64,000 nt of DNA. Source: Alphaproteobacteria bacterium. Its GTDB lineage: Bacteria; Myxococcota_A; UBA796; GCA-2862545. Under the pieces are notes generated by a model, which had not been told where the DNA came from, searched no databases, and saw only the letters and a program-made list of their open reading frames with translations. Position 1 is the first letter of the stretch. Every line of letters starts with the position of its first letter. Position numbers and translations under genes: made by a program. The stretch covers positions 1 to 64,000 of the forward strand of contig JACKEP010000026.1 in assembly GCA_020632915.1 (NCBI GenBank), written 5' to 3'. Shown in pieces: positions 25,566-34,073 of the stretch.

Positions 25566-27326
25566 GTGACCACGGTCCTCGGACACGACCCCGTCGACGT
25601 CGCCCACCGCTGGGCGATGGCGGCGGCCCGCCTCGCCGACGGCGAGACTCCGCCGAGGCCAGATGGCACGCCGCTCGCCGAGCTGGCGCGTTCGCCGGCC
25701 GCCGCCCGGGTGAGCGCGCTCGCCACCGAGGCCGGGCTGTTCTCGTTCCACTTCGAGCATCGCCTGCACCTGCCGCTCGCCCCGTCGTGGGTGCCGCCGT
25801 CGCAGCCCGAGCTCGCCGAGCCGCCCACGTGGCACCAGGGCGTGCTGCCCGAAGCCAAGTACCAGTCGTTCCGTCACGACCTGCCGGTGGCGAGCTTCCA
25901 CCCGCACCACCGCGGCAAGTGGTCGACCCACGAGCTGTGCCACGGCCTCGTCGGCTTCGGCTGGGCACCGGACGCCACGCCGTTCTTCCACGCCACCGCG
26001 GGTCGGCTGGCGGAGCTGCTGCCGGTGGCACTCTGGTACTTCTTCGACGAGGCGTTCGCGGTGCGCTGCCCGGAGCACCGCGGCCAGGGCGCCCTGTTCC
26101 GCACGTTCTGTCCGGCGTGCGAGCGCGTCGCGGCCGCCACGCCCACCGACGCGGACGCCGTGTCCCGCATCGAGGCGGGCCTGCGGTTCGTCGAGCAGGA
26201 GCTCGACGCCGTCGCGCGCTCCCGTCGCGCGGGACGACCGCTGTCGCACCGCTGGACGAGCATCGACCTGTGCAGTGACGGCGTCGCCTACGCGCGCGCC
26301 CACGCGGTGCGGCTCGACGCTGCCGCGTTCCACGCCTACGTCGACGCCGTGGCCGTCGCGGGCGGCGGGTGGAGCGCCGACCTCGACGCCCTGCAGGACC
26401 GCGTGCTGGACGTGCTCGGCGGCATGATGGGCGGCGCCACGACACCGCTTGCCCCGTCGCCCGCGCACGGGCGGTGGCGGTGGGCGCTGCAGGACGTGGC
26501 GTGGCGGTTGCTGGAGGTCGCCACGGGCGACGCCGAGGCGCTCGACGCCGCCACGCAGACCCTGCTCGCCGATCTCGGCGGCGCCGTCGACGCCACCACC
26601 CGCGCCGACGGCGACCCGGCCGCCGTCGCGACCGCGGCCGTCGCGGCCCTCGTCCGCGACGCCGGCGCCGCGGGCCTCGACGTCCAGGCCGTCCTGGCGA
26701 CGGGCTACCCCCTGCCGCACGTCGCCCCGAGCCCCGCGACCGTGCGCGAGGGGCTCGTGTCGAGCGTGCCCTTGTGCCTCGACCTGCTCGACGCCAGCGC
26801 CGACGACGCCATCGCCGCCTTCGTCGTGCAGGACGGGCTCACCCGCAGTCCCCTCGCCTCGCGGTGGGCGGCGTGGCTGCACCGGACCGCCCCGGGTGTG
26901 CTCGCCGACCTCGCCGCGTGGGAGGCCGCCGTCGCCACCCTGCCCGACCACGCCCCGGCCGACCTGCCGGGCCCCGGGGCCGACGATCGCCTCCGCCTCG
27001 GCGACACCGTCCGCCTGGTGCACGCCGCGCACGACGTGCTGGCGCTGGCGGAGCGGGTCGACCAGGGCGGGCTGACCGCCACGTGGACGCCCGCAGGCGT
27101 CGCGGTCCACGATCACGACGGCCAGGGGCTCGAGCCGTGCCCCACCGCCCTGGTCGTCGCGCGGGACGCCGACGCCGAGGTGCTGGTGCTCGACGTCGAT
27201 CCTCAGACCGCGGCGGTCCTCGCGGCCCTCGGCGACGGGGGCGTCCCCGACCTCCCCGACGACGAACGGGAACCCCTCGTCGACTTCGGGGTCCTGGTGC
27301 CCGTGGCCCTGGCCGAACGCTGCTGA
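25566..27326 (+). CDS. Unknown protein with an HExxH zinc-peptidase-like motif
   Basis: I do not recognise this 586-aa protein. It holds THELCHGLVGF (HExxH, His122-His126), followed 35 residues later by WYFFDEAFA, whose Glu162 could be the third ligand of a gluzincin. A CxxH...CxxC cluster (RCPEHRG and FCPACER, about 168-185) looks like a structural zinc site. The rest is Ala-rich helix. The last 65 residues (VLVLDVDPQTAAVLAAL, ending FGVLVPVALAE) resemble a small winged-helix or PqqD-like domain. There is no signal peptide, so it is cytoplasmic. The start is GTG, and its frame opens upstream without a better start. It lies 19 bases after the MopE-repeat lipoprotein gene. A peptidase role is an inference. 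Confidence 0.72.
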   Translation: MTTVLGHDPVDVAHRWAMAAARLADGETPPRPDGTPLAELARSPAAARVSALATEAGLFSFHFEHRLHLPLAPSWVPPSQPELAEPPTWHQGVLPEAKYQSFRHDLPVASFHPHHRGKWSTHELCHGLVGFGWAPDATPFFHATAGRLAELLPVALWYFFDEAFAVRCPEHRGQGALFRTFCPACERVAAATPTDADAVSRIEAGLRFVEQELDAVARSRRAGRPLSHRWTSIDLCSDGVAYARAHAVRLDAAAFHAYVDAVAVAGGGWSADLDALQDRVLDVLGGMMGGATTPLAPSPAHGRWRWALQDVAWRLLEVATGDAEALDAATQTLLADLGGAVDATTRADGDPAAVATAAVAALVRDAGAAGLDVQAVLATGYPLPHVAPSPATVREGLVSSVPLCLDLLDASADDAIAAFVVQDGLTRSPLASRWAAWLHRTAPGVLADLAAWEAAVATLPDHAPADLPGPGADDRLRLGDTVRLVHAAHDVLALAERVDQGGLTATWTPAGVAVHDHDGQGLEPCPTALVVARDADAEVLVLDVDPQTAAVLAALGDGGVPDLPDDEREPLVDFGVLVPVALAERC

Positions 27327-27435
27327 TCGGTGCGGCACGACGGCGTGCCCGCGGGCCCCGGCCGCAATAGGACCCCGGGAGCGCGCGCCAGCGCCAGGGT
27401 CGAGCCGGCCCGCATCGCGGCCCGCACGGTGATCG

Positions 27436-28824
27436 ATGCGCCTGGCCCCCCCGACGTCGCTGGTTCCCCACGTTGCGGCCGCCGCGACGGCGCTGCTGGC
27501 GGCCACCGCTGCAGCCGCAGCCACGCCGGCGTCGCCCACGGCCGCCACCGTCCACACCCTGCCGAACGGGCTCACCGTGGTCATCGAGGAGCAGCACCGC
27601 ACCGACCAGGTGGCGCTGTTCCTGCGCTACGGCGTGGGCTCGCGCGACGAAGGCGTCGGCGAGCACGGCTGCGCCCACCTCTTCGAGCACCTGATGTTCG
27701 AGGGCTCGGCGAACGTGCCCACCAACATGTTCGACACCTGGCTCACCGCGGGTGGCGGCGACAACAACGCCTACACGTCCGAGGACGAGACGGTCTACCA
27801 CATGACCTTCCCGTCGGGCGCCCTCGACCTGGCCCTGTTCCTCGAGTCCGACCGGATGGGCTTCCTCGACGCCGGACTCGACGCCGCCAACCTCGCCAAC
27901 CAGCAGAAGGTCGTGCTCCAGGAGCGTCGCCAGGGCTACGCCGAGCCCCACGGCCGCGACAGCGACGTGGTCTCCCGGGTGCTCTACCCCGAGGGCCACC
28001 CTTACCACGTGCCCGTCATCGGCACGGTCGCCGACGTCGAGGGCTTCTCGCTCGACGGCGTGCTGGACTTCTGGCAGCGCCACTACCGCCCCCGCAACGC
28101 GGTCCTCGTGCTCGTGGGCAACGTCGACACCGACGCGGCCCTCGCCTCGGTCACCCGGTGGTTCGCCGACGTGCCCGATCCCGGTCCTGCCGTGGCCCGC
28201 GTCGACGGCCCCACGCCCCCCGCCGTGCCCGCCGACGCCCTGGTGATCGACGAGGTCGACGACCGGAGCGTGACGCTCGCGTGGCGTACCGTGCCGCTGG
28301 GCCACCCCGACGAGCCCGCGCTCGACGTGCTGTCCTACGTGCTCGACAACGGCCGCGGCACGCGCCTGGCCGACGCGCTCTACTACAAGCACCCGCTGGC
28401 CAGCGCGTTCGGGGTGTGGTCGGGGATGTCCGCCATCGACGGCACGTTCCAGGTCGACGTCACCTCGGCCGGCCCGCCGCTGCCGCGCCTCGTGAAGGTG
28501 ATCGACGCCACGCTGGCGCGCGTGGTGCGCAAGCCGCCGTCCCAGGAAGAGGTCGACCGCGCCCGCAAGGCGTTGCTCGCCGGCATCGAGGACACGCTGG
28601 AGACGCCGGAGGGTCGCGCGGGCCTGCTGCTGTACTGCCACGACACCTACGGCGACCCCAACTGCCTCGGCCCCGAGCTCGCCCGCTACGAGGCCGTCAC
28701 GCCCGCCGACGTGGCGCGCGTGGCCGGCACGTGGCTCGCGCCCGAAGCCCGCGTGACGCTGTCGGTCGTGGCCGACGGTGACGGCGGATCGCTGCCCGGC
28801 GCCGCGCCGGTGGAGCTGCCATGA
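27436..28824 (+). CDS. Secreted M16 family zinc peptidase (catalytic subunit)
   Basis: The 462-aa protein begins with a signal peptide (up to about AAAAATPASP). The inverted zinc motif HxxEH reads HLFEH at residues 81-85, inside HGCAHLFEHLMFEGS, and the downstream Glu of the M16 site lies about 75 residues on. The size and two-domain layout match the pitrilysin-like bacterial M16B peptidases that work as heterodimers. The next gene, which starts 4 bases inside it (ATGA), lacks this motif and is the expected non-catalytic partner. The peptidase should act on peptides in the periplasm. The gap before it (109 bases) holds no other gene. Confidence 0.93.
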   Translation: MRLAPPTSLVPHVAAAATALLAATAAAAATPASPTAATVHTLPNGLTVVIEEQHRTDQVALFLRYGVGSRDEGVGEHGCAHLFEHLMFEGSANVPTNMFDTWLTAGGGDNNAYTSEDETVYHMTFPSGALDLALFLESDRMGFLDAGLDAANLANQQKVVLQERRQGYAEPHGRDSDVVSRVLYPEGHPYHVPVIGTVADVEGFSLDGVLDFWQRHYRPRNAVLVLVGNVDTDAALASVTRWFADVPDPGPAVARVDGPTPPAVPADALVIDEVDDRSVTLAWRTVPLGHPDEPALDVLSYVLDNGRGTRLADALYYKHPLASAFGVWSGMSAIDGTFQVDVTSAGPPLPRLVKVIDATLARVVRKPPSQEEVDRARKALLAGIEDTLETPEGRAGLLLYCHDTYGDPNCLGPELARYEAVTPADVARVAGTWLAPEARVTLSVVADGDGGSLPGAAPVELP

Positions 28825-30323
28825 GCCCGCGCGCCTGGCCCCTCCACCTTGCGCTGGCGGCTTCGCTCGTCGCCAGCACCGCCCGCGCCGCCGACGTCGC
28901 AGCCGCGGCGGCCGCCGCGCCCGCGCTCCCCGCCGTCGACCGCAGCGCCCCGCCGCCGGTCACGCCGGCGTCCCCGATGGACGTCCCCGCCCTCGACGTC
29001 GACCCGGTCCGTCCCGGCGTGCGCATCCTCTGGGTCCCCGTGCCCGGGGTCCGTCGGGTGGCCGTCACCGCCTACCTGGGCAGCGGCCAGCTCGCGCTCG
29101 ACGGCGGCTCCACCGCGGCCAACGAGCTGCTCGGCGACCAGTGGTCCGTGGCCACGCGCGGCCACGCCGCCGACGCCCTGGAGCAGGCCGAGACCGACCT
29201 CGACGCGTCCCTGTGGGCCGGCCTCGATCTGCGGCATGCCTGGGTGGCGCTGTCGGTGCCCCGCGACGACCTCGGCGCCGGCCTCGACCTGTTCGAGGAG
29301 GTGCTCAGGGAGCCCACGTTCCCCGGGCGCGAGCTCAAGCGCAGCAAGACCGACCTGACGATGTGGCTCGGCTCGGCGGCGCCGCACAGCCCGTCCACCG
29401 TGGCGGCCTACGCCGAACGCTACGGCTGGTACGCCCCCGACGAGCCCCGCGGCACCGACCGCGTCGACCTCGGCAAGGTGGCCAGCGTCAAGCGGGCCGA
29501 CCTGGTGCGTCGCCATGCCACGCTGCTGGCCACCAGCCCCATCGACCTGCTCGTCGTCGGCGACGTCGACCGTGCCGCGCTGCGTCCACGCCTCGTCGCC
29601 CTGGTCGACGGCCTCGGCGCCGACGCGGCCTGGGCGCCGGCCGTGCCCGCCCATCCGGCCCGCGGCGAGCGCTACATCGGGATCGACCTGCCCGGCATCG
29701 ATCAGGCGAACCTCGTCGTGCGGTGCGCGGCGCCCCCGTGGAACGCCCCCGACGCCGCAGCGTTCCGCGCCGTGCAGTACGCCATCGGCGGCACGTTCCT
29801 GTCCCGACTCAACGCCAACCTGCGCGAGGACAAGGGCTACACCTACGGCGGCTACAGCCGGTGGTACCCCAACGACACCGACGGCGTCTGGTCCTTCCGG
29901 GTGCAGGTCGACCAGGCCGTCGTCGGTGACGCCCTGCGCGAGGTGTTCACCGAGATGGACGCGATGATGGCCACCGGCCTCCGCGACGACGAGCTCGCCG
30001 CGTTCCGTGTCAGCGAGGTCACTGACTGGAACCTGCTGCTCGGCACGACCGACGACGCGGACAGCGCCTACAGCACCCTCGTCGAGCGCCGGTCCAGCGT
30101 CGCTGCGGCACGCGCCGATCTCGCCGCCGGCCAGGCGGTCACGATCGCCGACACCCTCGATGCGGCCCGCACCTGGCTGGGCGGACCGGAGCGCCTGGTC
30201 GTCGTCGTCGGCGATCGCAGCGTGATCGCGCCTCAGCTCGACGGCGTCGTGCCCGACGTCACCTGGTACACCCCCGAGCAGGCCGTGTTCGGGCGGCTCG
30301 ACCCCGTGGAGCCCACGCCGTGA
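28821..30323 (+). CDS. Secreted M16 family peptidase homologue, non-catalytic partner
   Basis: The 500-aa protein has a signal peptide ending in ASTARA and the M16 fold with the typical C-terminal YxxGGxFxSRLxxxLREDKGYTYG motif, seen here as FLSRLNANLREDKGYTYG. At the zinc-site position (GGSTAANELLGDQW) there is no HxxEH, so it cannot hydrolyse peptides. In M16B pairs such a subunit supplies an Arg/Tyr substrate-binding pair, and LREDKGYTYGG is that region. It overlaps the catalytic subunit before it (ATGA) and the coiled-coil gene after it (GTGA), giving a tight three-gene operon. Confidence 0.92.
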   Translation: MSPRAWPLHLALAASLVASTARAADVAAAAAAAPALPAVDRSAPPPVTPASPMDVPALDVDPVRPGVRILWVPVPGVRRVAVTAYLGSGQLALDGGSTAANELLGDQWSVATRGHAADALEQAETDLDASLWAGLDLRHAWVALSVPRDDLGAGLDLFEEVLREPTFPGRELKRSKTDLTMWLGSAAPHSPSTVAAYAERYGWYAPDEPRGTDRVDLGKVASVKRADLVRRHATLLATSPIDLLVVGDVDRAALRPRLVALVDGLGADAAWAPAVPAHPARGERYIGIDLPGIDQANLVVRCAAPPWNAPDAAAFRAVQYAIGGTFLSRLNANLREDKGYTYGGYSRWYPNDTDGVWSFRVQVDQAVVGDALREVFTEMDAMMATGLRDDELAAFRVSEVTDWNLLLGTTDDADSAYSTLVERRSSVAAARADLAAGQAVTIADTLDAARTWLGGPERLVVVVGDRSVIAPQLDGVVPDVTWYTPEQAVFGRLDPVEPTP

Positions 30324-31174
30324 CGTCGTCGCCCACCACCACCCACCCTCGCCACACCGCCGCCACGCTCAGCGCGCTGCTGGTGGGCGCCGTGGCGGGC
30401 GGGCTGGGCGTGTGGTTCGCCACGGAGCCCGAGCCCGAGCCCGAGCCGCCGGATCTGGTCGAGGTCGTCCGCGACTACACCGACCACGAGCTCGAGGTGG
30501 TGTGCCTGCCCTACATGCGCAAGACCGCCACCACGCTCGAAGAGGCCCAGACCCGTGTGGCGGCGCTGGAGTCGCGCATCCGGGAGAAGGAAGACGAGAT
30601 CGAGACGCTCGAGGACGAGCTGTCGAACCCGCCCGTCAAGGACGGCGCAGAGACGCTCAACACCCGCCTGGCCACCGCCCGCGAGCAGCTGTCCGACCTG
30701 GAGCAGCAGCTGGCGCGCGCCCAGGAGGACAAGGTCAAGCTGCTGGTCGACCTCAAGCAGACGCGGGAGGCGCTGGCCGGCACGCGCATCGAGCTCGCGG
30801 CCAGCGAGGCCCGGGTCGTCGAGGCCAAGCAGGAGGCCCTCGATCAGCGGTGGACGTCGTTCGTGCAGAACGCCCAGCTGCGCATCTGTGAGGGCGGCAA
30901 CGCCGCGGGCGTGCGCCTGTGCCGCGAGCTCGTCGACGCGCGGATGTCGCCCCACGAGAAGCGCTACAAGGACTGCGTCCGCTCCGGCCAGGCGATTCCG
31001 GAGGTGCGCAAGGCGCGGCGCGGCGAGGAGATCGCCCGCGACTTCACCACCTGGATCGACCCCGACGATCGCACGCTGCGCGATTGGTACATCTACTTCT
31101 GCGACCCCGATCTGCCCGAGGCCGGTCAGCAGGGTCGCGACGACTCGCCGTTCGAGCCCACGCCGTTCGACTGA
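30320..31174 (+). CDS. Membrane-anchored coiled-coil protein of unknown function
   Basis: The 284-aa protein has one N-terminal membrane segment (LSALLVGAVAGGLGVWF), an EPEPEPEP hinge, a long coiled coil (about residues 70-175, rich in Glu, Leu, Arg) and a Cys-containing C-terminal part with RICEGG and FCDPDLPEA. The Cys residues would face the periplasm. The gene begins in the stop of the inactive M16 subunit (GTGA), so the protein may hold the peptidase pair at the membrane; this is inference. I do not recognise a family. Confidence 0.75.
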   Translation: MTSSPTTTHPRHTAATLSALLVGAVAGGLGVWFATEPEPEPEPPDLVEVVRDYTDHELEVVCLPYMRKTATTLEEAQTRVAALESRIREKEDEIETLEDELSNPPVKDGAETLNTRLATAREQLSDLEQQLARAQEDKVKLLVDLKQTREALAGTRIELAASEARVVEAKQEALDQRWTSFVQNAQLRICEGGNAAGVRLCRELVDARMSPHEKRYKDCVRSGQAIPEVRKARRGEEIARDFTTWIDPDDRTLRDWYIYFCDPDLPEAGQQGRDDSPFEPTPFD

Positions 31175-31186
31175 GCGGACGTCGAC

Positions 31187-31570
31187 CTACGACGCCTCGC
31201 GGAACTCGCCCGAGGCTGGATCGACGTCGGCGGCGTCGAGCGCGTCGCGCAGCCACGGATCGTCGGCGAAGTCGATCGTGAGCAGCAGCCGCGCGGCTGC
31301 GAGGCGGACCGGCGGCAGCGTCGACCAGATCGCCGCGGACAGGAACCGCGCCTCGGCCGCGTCGATGGGCGCGCCCTCCAGCCACCCGCGGCACCGGGCG
31401 CAGGCGAGCAGGGTGCGGTCGGGGTCGGGCTCCTCGGGAAACGGCGGCAGCTCGTAGAGCCGGTTGTCGTCCCGCCCCTCGCACAGCTCGCACCGGCCGT
31501 GGGAGCGGCGGGTCAGGAGCTTGCCGAGCACGCCGACGGCGGCGCGCTGCTTGGGGCGCTTGCGAGCCAA
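31187..31570 (-). CDS. Small zinc-ribbon protein, PhnA N-terminal-like
   Basis: The 127-aa protein has paired cysteines CELCEG (near residue 27) and CARCRG (near 57), spaced like the N-terminal zinc ribbon of PhnA/YjdM proteins (RCELCxG..LYELPP...LLACxxC). The remaining 65 residues are helical, with WSTLPPVRLAAARLLL. The start is TTG at 31570, with an excellent GGAGGT five bases before it; no ATG is better placed. Its role is not known; PhnA itself is also of unsure function. It is convergent with the coiled-coil gene. Confidence 0.75.
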   Translation of the reverse strand: MARKRPKQRAAVGVLGKLLTRRSHGRCELCEGRDDNRLYELPPFPEEPDPDRTLLACARCRGWLEGAPIDAAEARFLSAAIWSTLPPVRLAAARLLLTIDFADDPWLRDALDAADVDPASGEFREAS

Positions 31571-31637
31571 GGGACACCTCCAGGCGCGCTCCCGGGGCGA
31601 GAGCGCCCCGCGACGGCCGGGCGCCCGTGGCGCGCCC

Positions 31638-32267
31638 CTACTGTGTCACCACGCCGCCGTCGACGATCGGGACGTCCCAGACGGCCTCGAGCATCAGGTG
31701 GTCGAACTTGCCTGCGGCGTCGACCATGGTGGCCCAGCTGCGCCCGTAGCTGCCCACCGCAGCGAGCTTCTTGGCCTCTTCGAACGCCGCCTTGGCCTGC
31801 CACCACCGCGACATCAGCGACTCGTCGCGGCGCTCCCGCACCAGCTCGCGCACCGCCATCGCCCGGGGCTCGAGGATGTCGAGGTAGGCCTTGACCGTGA
31901 GCTTGATCGGCTCGGACGTGCGCACCGAGAACACCTCGTTCGCGCCGACCGTCATCTCGGAGCGCGCGGTGCTGGCCTCGATGAACGCCGTCTTCCAGTC
32001 GCCGATGGCGCCGCGCTGCTGGACCACGCGAAAGGCGGTGACGCCGTGTTGGAAGGCGAGCTTGGCCTCGTCGGTGATGTCGAGGCGCCCTTCGCGGACC
32101 TCCTTCTTGATCACCTGGACCATCGCGTAGACGGCGTCGGCCTCGGCATCGAGCGACGTCGCTGAGGTCTCGATCGCGGCGACATCGGCGGCGTGCGCAA
32201 CCTCGGGCAGGGCGACGACGCCACCGCCTGCGAACGCCATGCCGAGCACGAAACCGAGGACCCTCAT
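31638..32267 (-). CDS. Exported helical protein of unknown function
   Basis: This 209-aa protein has a signal peptide (MRVLGFVLGMAFAGGGVVALP, cleaved after AHA) and an all-helical mature part with one Gly/Asp-rich C-terminal end. No family is recognised. Of the two adjacent starts, GTG at 32270 and ATG at 32267, the ATG has better spacing (seven bases) from GGGAGG. TAGGAT at 32292-32297 is a possible -10. Nothing conspicuous in its neighbours explains it. Confidence 0.75.
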   Translation of the reverse strand: MRVLGFVLGMAFAGGGVVALPEVAHAADVAAIETSATSLDAEADAVYAMVQVIKKEVREGRLDITDEAKLAFQHGVTAFRVVQQRGAIGDWKTAFIEASTARSEMTVGANEVFSVRTSEPIKLTVKAYLDILEPRAMAVRELVRERRDESLMSRWWQAKAAFEEAKKLAAVGSYGRSWATMVDAAGKFDHLMLEAVWDVPIVDGGVVTQ

Positions 32268-32291
32268 CACGCTGCCTCCCGTGTCGCGGCC

Positions 32292-32297
32292 ATCCTA
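32292..32297 (-). promoter_or_regulatory. Candidate -10 box (TAGGAT)
   Basis: TAGGAT on the minus strand lies 24 bases before the ATG at 32267. It matches similar TAnnnT boxes in front of other genes here. No -35 is clear. Confidence 0.35.
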
Positions 32298-32303
32298 CCC
32301 AAA

Positions 32304-34073
32304 CTACCCGGGCGGGGGAAGTCGGGGCGCACGCGACGCGGCACGGGGCGCGGGGACGATCTCGAGCTCGCCCACGATCACCGCGGGGGCGGTCATCCGG
32401 CACGGCGTGCCGTCGGTGGGTCCGAGGCTGCCGTCGTCGCCGCTGGTGGACGACAGGTAGTCCATGGTCACCGGGGGGCCCGCGGCCACGATCTCGCGCA
32501 GCACGCGCCGATCGACGCCGGCGAAGCGCGCGCCGCGCACCCGCTCGACGCGTCCGTCGGCGTACAGGCGCTCGACCACGACCGGGTCGGGCAAGCCGTC
32601 GACGTCGTCACGGGACCACGCCTCGGGGTCGTCGAGCCAGGCCAGGCTCGGCGCCTGCAACCGGCGCACGACGACGACGTGGTCGAGCCCGTAGGCGGCG
32701 GCGGCGCGCAGGGCCTTGCGGTGCAGCGCAGCGAGGGCGAGCGCCCGGTCCGGCACCACCGTGGTGAGCGACGCAGCCCCCTCCGCGCGGTCGGACAGGG
32801 AGGCGCGCGCGTGGCCGTTGCTGCCGGCCTCGTCCTTGCGCGGCACCCGCGACGTGAACAGCTCGCGCACGATCCCGTCGCGCACCGCGACCACGGCGCG
32901 GGCTGGCACGCCCTCGGCGTCGACGGTGTAGCTGCCGGGATGGTGGGGGTCGGCGGTCGGGTCGTCCGTCACCGTCCAACCATCCGGCAGGACCCGGCGC
33001 AGCAACCGCGCCCCGTCGTCACCGCCGCCGAGCTCGCCGAGGAAGCTGTCGAACGGGATGCGGGGGGGCGTGCCGCGCAGCTGGGGCACCAGGAGCCAGC
33101 GGAACAGATCCGCGGCGGCCTGGTCCTCGAAGACGACGGGCCCGACGTACTCGTCGGTCCATCGGGGGGCGTCGCCCCAGGCCACGACCTCCGAGGCCAT
33201 CGCTGCGGCCTCGGCGGCCATCGCGTCGACGGGCGGCAGATCGTCGACCGTGCGGGCCGTCCACAGGCGCTGGTCGGCGAGGCGCTGGCCGTCGGGCGCG
33301 ACCCACCACGCCGTCGCGCGCACCGTCGCCTCCTGCACGGGCGCCACGCGGCGTAGGCCCTCGGTGTCGAGCGTCCACGACAACCCCCGCTCCAGGCCGA
33401 CGTCCACGCGACTGACCTCCAACGCACCGGCGCCGGCCATCGCCCCGGACACGTCCAGCGCGAGGGCACGGGCCGCGCCGTCGGGCAGGGCCGGCGTGGC
33501 GGGGACGCGCGCGGGGGCGCCGGTCCACCCGGGATCGACCCACACCGCGTCGCCGAGCATCGTGTAGTCCCCCGGATGCTCCGGCGGCAGCACGGCCTGG
33601 GCCTGCTTGCGGCTGTACTGTTCGAGGGCGTCCTTGTACAGGCCGTCGACGAGGCGCCACGCGTCGGTGCGCGCGGCGTCCGGGGCGGCGTCCCGCGTCA
33701 GGCCGGTCATCCCGAAGCCATCCCGCCAGCCACCGAACCCGGTGTTGTCGTAGGACGGCGCGCCGACCCGGACCTCGGCGCCCAGCAGGTTCAGCGGCCG
33801 GGTGCGATCGCCGACGAGCGCGCCGCGGCTCGCGGTGGCCTGCTGGCTGTCGAGGGCGAGCAGCTTGAAGCGGAGCAGGTACAGCGGCGGGCTGTCGGGC
33901 AAGGCCAGCCCCTGCTGGGCGCGCGCCATCTCCGTGGCGAGGGCGGTGAGCACGGCCTGTTCGTCGGGGGTGGCCTCCCGGCGTGCGTCACCCTCGCCCG
34001 GCACGGCTGCGACGAGCGCAGGCAGCACGCCCAGCAGCGCCAGCGTCCGAAGGACCGTGGCCGCGCGGCTCAT
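32304..34073 (-). CDS. Exported TldE/PmbA-like protein
   Basis: The 589-aa protein has a signal peptide (TLALLGVLPALVAAVPG) and shows the TldE/PmbA layout in its C-terminal half (SYTVDAEGVPARAVVAVRDGIVRELFTSR), where TldE lines the shared active site. It lacks the HExxxH of TldD, as TldE should. Its start overlaps the stop of the TldD-like gene by 4 bases (ATGA). Classical TldD/TldE are cytoplasmic and process microcin-type peptides and unfolded peptides; this pair carries signal peptides and should work in the periplasm. The final 20 residues are Pro/Arg/Ala-rich. Confidence 0.8.
   Translation of the reverse strand: MSRAATVLRTLALLGVLPALVAAVPGEGDARREATPDEQAVLTALATEMARAQQGLALPDSPPLYLLRFKLLALDSQQATASRGALVGDRTRPLNLLGAEVRVGAPSYDNTGFGGWRDGFGMTGLTRDAAPDAARTDAWRLVDGLYKDALEQYSRKQAQAVLPPEHPGDYTMLGDAVWVDPGWTGAPARVPATPALPDGAARALALDVSGAMAGAGALEVSRVDVGLERGLSWTLDTEGLRRVAPVQEATVRATAWWVAPDGQRLADQRLWTARTVDDLPPVDAMAAEAAAMASEVVAWGDAPRWTDEYVGPVVFEDQAAADLFRWLLVPQLRGTPPRIPFDSFLGELGGGDDGARLLRRVLPDGWTVTDDPTADPHHPGSYTVDAEGVPARAVVAVRDGIVRELFTSRVPRKDEAGSNGHARASLSDRAEGAASLTTVVPDRALALAALHRKALRAAAAYGLDHVVVVRRLQAPSLAWLDDPEAWSRDDVDGLPDPVVVERLYADGRVERVRGARFAGVDRRVLREIVAAGPPVTMDYLSSTSGDDGSLGPTDGTPCRMTAPAVIVGELEIVPAPRAASRAPRLPPPG

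Noticed and set aside
28821..30323. A second active M16 peptidase
   Set aside because: No HxxEH at the expected place; it is the non-catalytic subunit.
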